5,634 bases of DNA from BMS3ABIN04 sp965554225 (lineage in GTDB: Bacteria > Bacteroidota > Ignavibacteria > Ignavibacteriales > Melioribacteraceae): assembly GCA_965554225.1 (NCBI GenBank), contig CBEVZC010000175.1:1-5634 (forward strand), given 5' to 3'. The notes beneath the pieces are model-generated. The model saw only the letters and a list, made by a program, of their open reading frames with translations, was not told where the DNA came from and made no database searches. Positions 5,059-5,634 of this stretch are shown here, piece after piece; within the stretch, counting starts at the first letter, position 1, and the number at the start of each line of letters is the position of its first letter. Both the position numbers and the translations under genes were made by a program.

Positions 5059-5634
5059 ATGCAAAATACGAATAATAGGAACAAAAATCTTGAATGGTTT
5101 CAGAATTTAGCAGTAGAAGAACAATTAAACATATTCCAGGATTATGCAGAAATGTTAAAGATCGTAGCGACAAATTTAATGCAAGAAGAGATAGAAAGAA
5201 AATGCGGAGCAAGATATAAAAGAGAAAAACCGGAGAATGGCAGATATAGCCGTTGGGGCTATAATCCGGGAAGCGTAAAAATAGGAGATGAAAAGATACC
5301 GGTAGAAGTGCCGAGGTACAAGGATAATTATACGAAAAGAGCCGAAAACAATACAATTTATAGTCAATTAAAAGAACAAGAGAGTCCGAGCGAAGAAATG
5401 ATAAAGAGCGTATTACTGGGCTTAAGTCAGGAAGACTACGGCAAACTAAGCAAGACCCTAACCGAGAGTTTTGGATTGAGCCAATCGAGCATAAGCAGAA
5501 AATTTATTGAGAAAAGTACTAAAGAGTTGGAAGCCTATGAAAAGAGAGATTTATCACACTACGATTTTACTGCAATCCTAATAGATGGGAAATACTTATC
5601 GAGAGAACAAATAATCATAGCAATGGGAATAACC
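5059..5634 (+). CDS. IS256-family (Mutator-type) transposase, N-terminal part
   Basis: The frame is open from ATG 5059 to the right edge, giving 192 residues; full family members are about 400, so roughly half is visible. The start is supported by AAGGAG (5047-5052), 6 nt upstream. The N-terminal region has MQEEIERKCGARYKRE (41-56), then GRYSRWGYNPGSVKIGDEKIPVEVPR (61-86), the typical small beta module before the DNA-binding region. A helix-turn-helix-like stretch follows at 121-157 (GLSQEDYGKLSKTLTESFGLSQSSISR). The catalytic core begins with ILIDGKYLSREQIIIAMGIT (173-192), where Asp176 should be the first acid of the DDE triad. The second Asp and the Glu lie beyond the window. The enzyme cuts and joins the IS ends; nothing in the visible half suggests decay. 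Confidence 0.88.
   Translation, partial: MQNTNNRNKNLEWFQNLAVEEQLNIFQDYAEMLKIVATNLMQEEIERKCGARYKREKPENGRYSRWGYNPGSVKIGDEKIPVEVPRYKDNYTKRAENNTIYSQLKEQESPSEEMIKSVLLGLSQEDYGKLSKTLTESFGLSQSSISRKFIEKSTKELEAYEKRDLSHYDFTAILIDGKYLSREQIIIAMGIT

Larger units (their letters stand above)
4993..5634 (+). mobile_element. IS256-family insertion sequence, left part (right end outside window)
   Basis: A Mutator-type transposase gene begins at 5059, preceded by a 66-bp leader that starts with GAGAGACTCCC, a plausible left terminal repeat (about 4993-5003). IS256-family elements typically have imperfect terminal repeats of roughly 20-40 bp and make 8-9 bp target duplications. Neither can be verified because the right end is missing, so the left boundary is approximate. 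Codons in the element (frequent AGC, GAG, CCG, ACC) look less AT-biased than those of the neighbouring genes, in line with horizontal acquisition. It sits downstream of the tRNA terminator and breaks no gene visible here. Confidence 0.7.

Noticed and set aside
5024..5367. Two overlapping minus-strand frames opposite the transposase
   Set aside because: Both lie opposite a clear transposase frame with a strong Shine-Dalgarno, and their Phe/Leu/Ser-rich translations are typical shadows.

Overview
The window looks like ordinary chromosome from a low-GC member of the Bacteroidota/Chlorobiota (FCB) group, perhaps an Ignavibacteria-like lineage. Four observations support this. The DNA is strongly AT-rich. 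The promoter in front of the tRNAs matches the Bacteroidota-type consensus (TTTG, 20-nt spacer, TAnnTTTG) rather than TTGACA/TATAAT. Shine-Dalgarno sites are weak or absent at several genes. The tRNA genes do not encode CCA. The short NusB (156 residues) argues against classic Bacteroidia, whose NusB, as I recall, carries a long N-terminal extension. This placement is an inference, not a database result.

Layout, left to right. Positions 1-3805 hold four plus-strand genes packed like an operon: (i) the 3' part of a polytopic membrane protein with a YdcF/SanA/ElyC-type DUF218 domain, whose reading frame runs off the left edge; (ii) a leucine dehydrogenase-type amino-acid dehydrogenase with Gln at the position of the catalytic lysine (residue 80); (iii) transcription antitermination factor NusB; (iv) a UMF1/Atg22-like MFS transporter that starts with TTG inside the 3' end of nusB. 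Positions 3792-4502 (minus) encode a small membrane M50B-like metalloprotease homologue. It converges on the transporter gene and overlaps it by 14 bp, inside a palindrome that supplies both stop codons.

Positions 4503-4880 form a stable-RNA block: an intergenic promoter region containing an 18-bp perfect palindrome, tRNA-Gly(CCC), tRNA-Val(TAC) and an intrinsic terminator. About 110 bp of non-coding DNA follows. From about 4993 to the right edge lies the left part of an IS256-family (Mutator-type) insertion sequence. Its transposase has a strong ribosome binding site that could be sequestered by an 8-bp inverted repeat formed with the IS end.

The genes do not form an obvious single pathway. 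NusB serves rRNA transcription, the dehydrogenase serves branched-chain amino-acid metabolism, and the DUF218, UMF1 and M50B-like proteins are membrane functions with unknown substrates. I found no CRISPR array, defence island, phage genes or clearly new multi-gene system. The most unusual points are the Lys80-to-Gln change in an otherwise canonical leucine dehydrogenase, the possible RBS-sequestering hairpin of the IS, and the palindrome sitting on the tRNA promoter.
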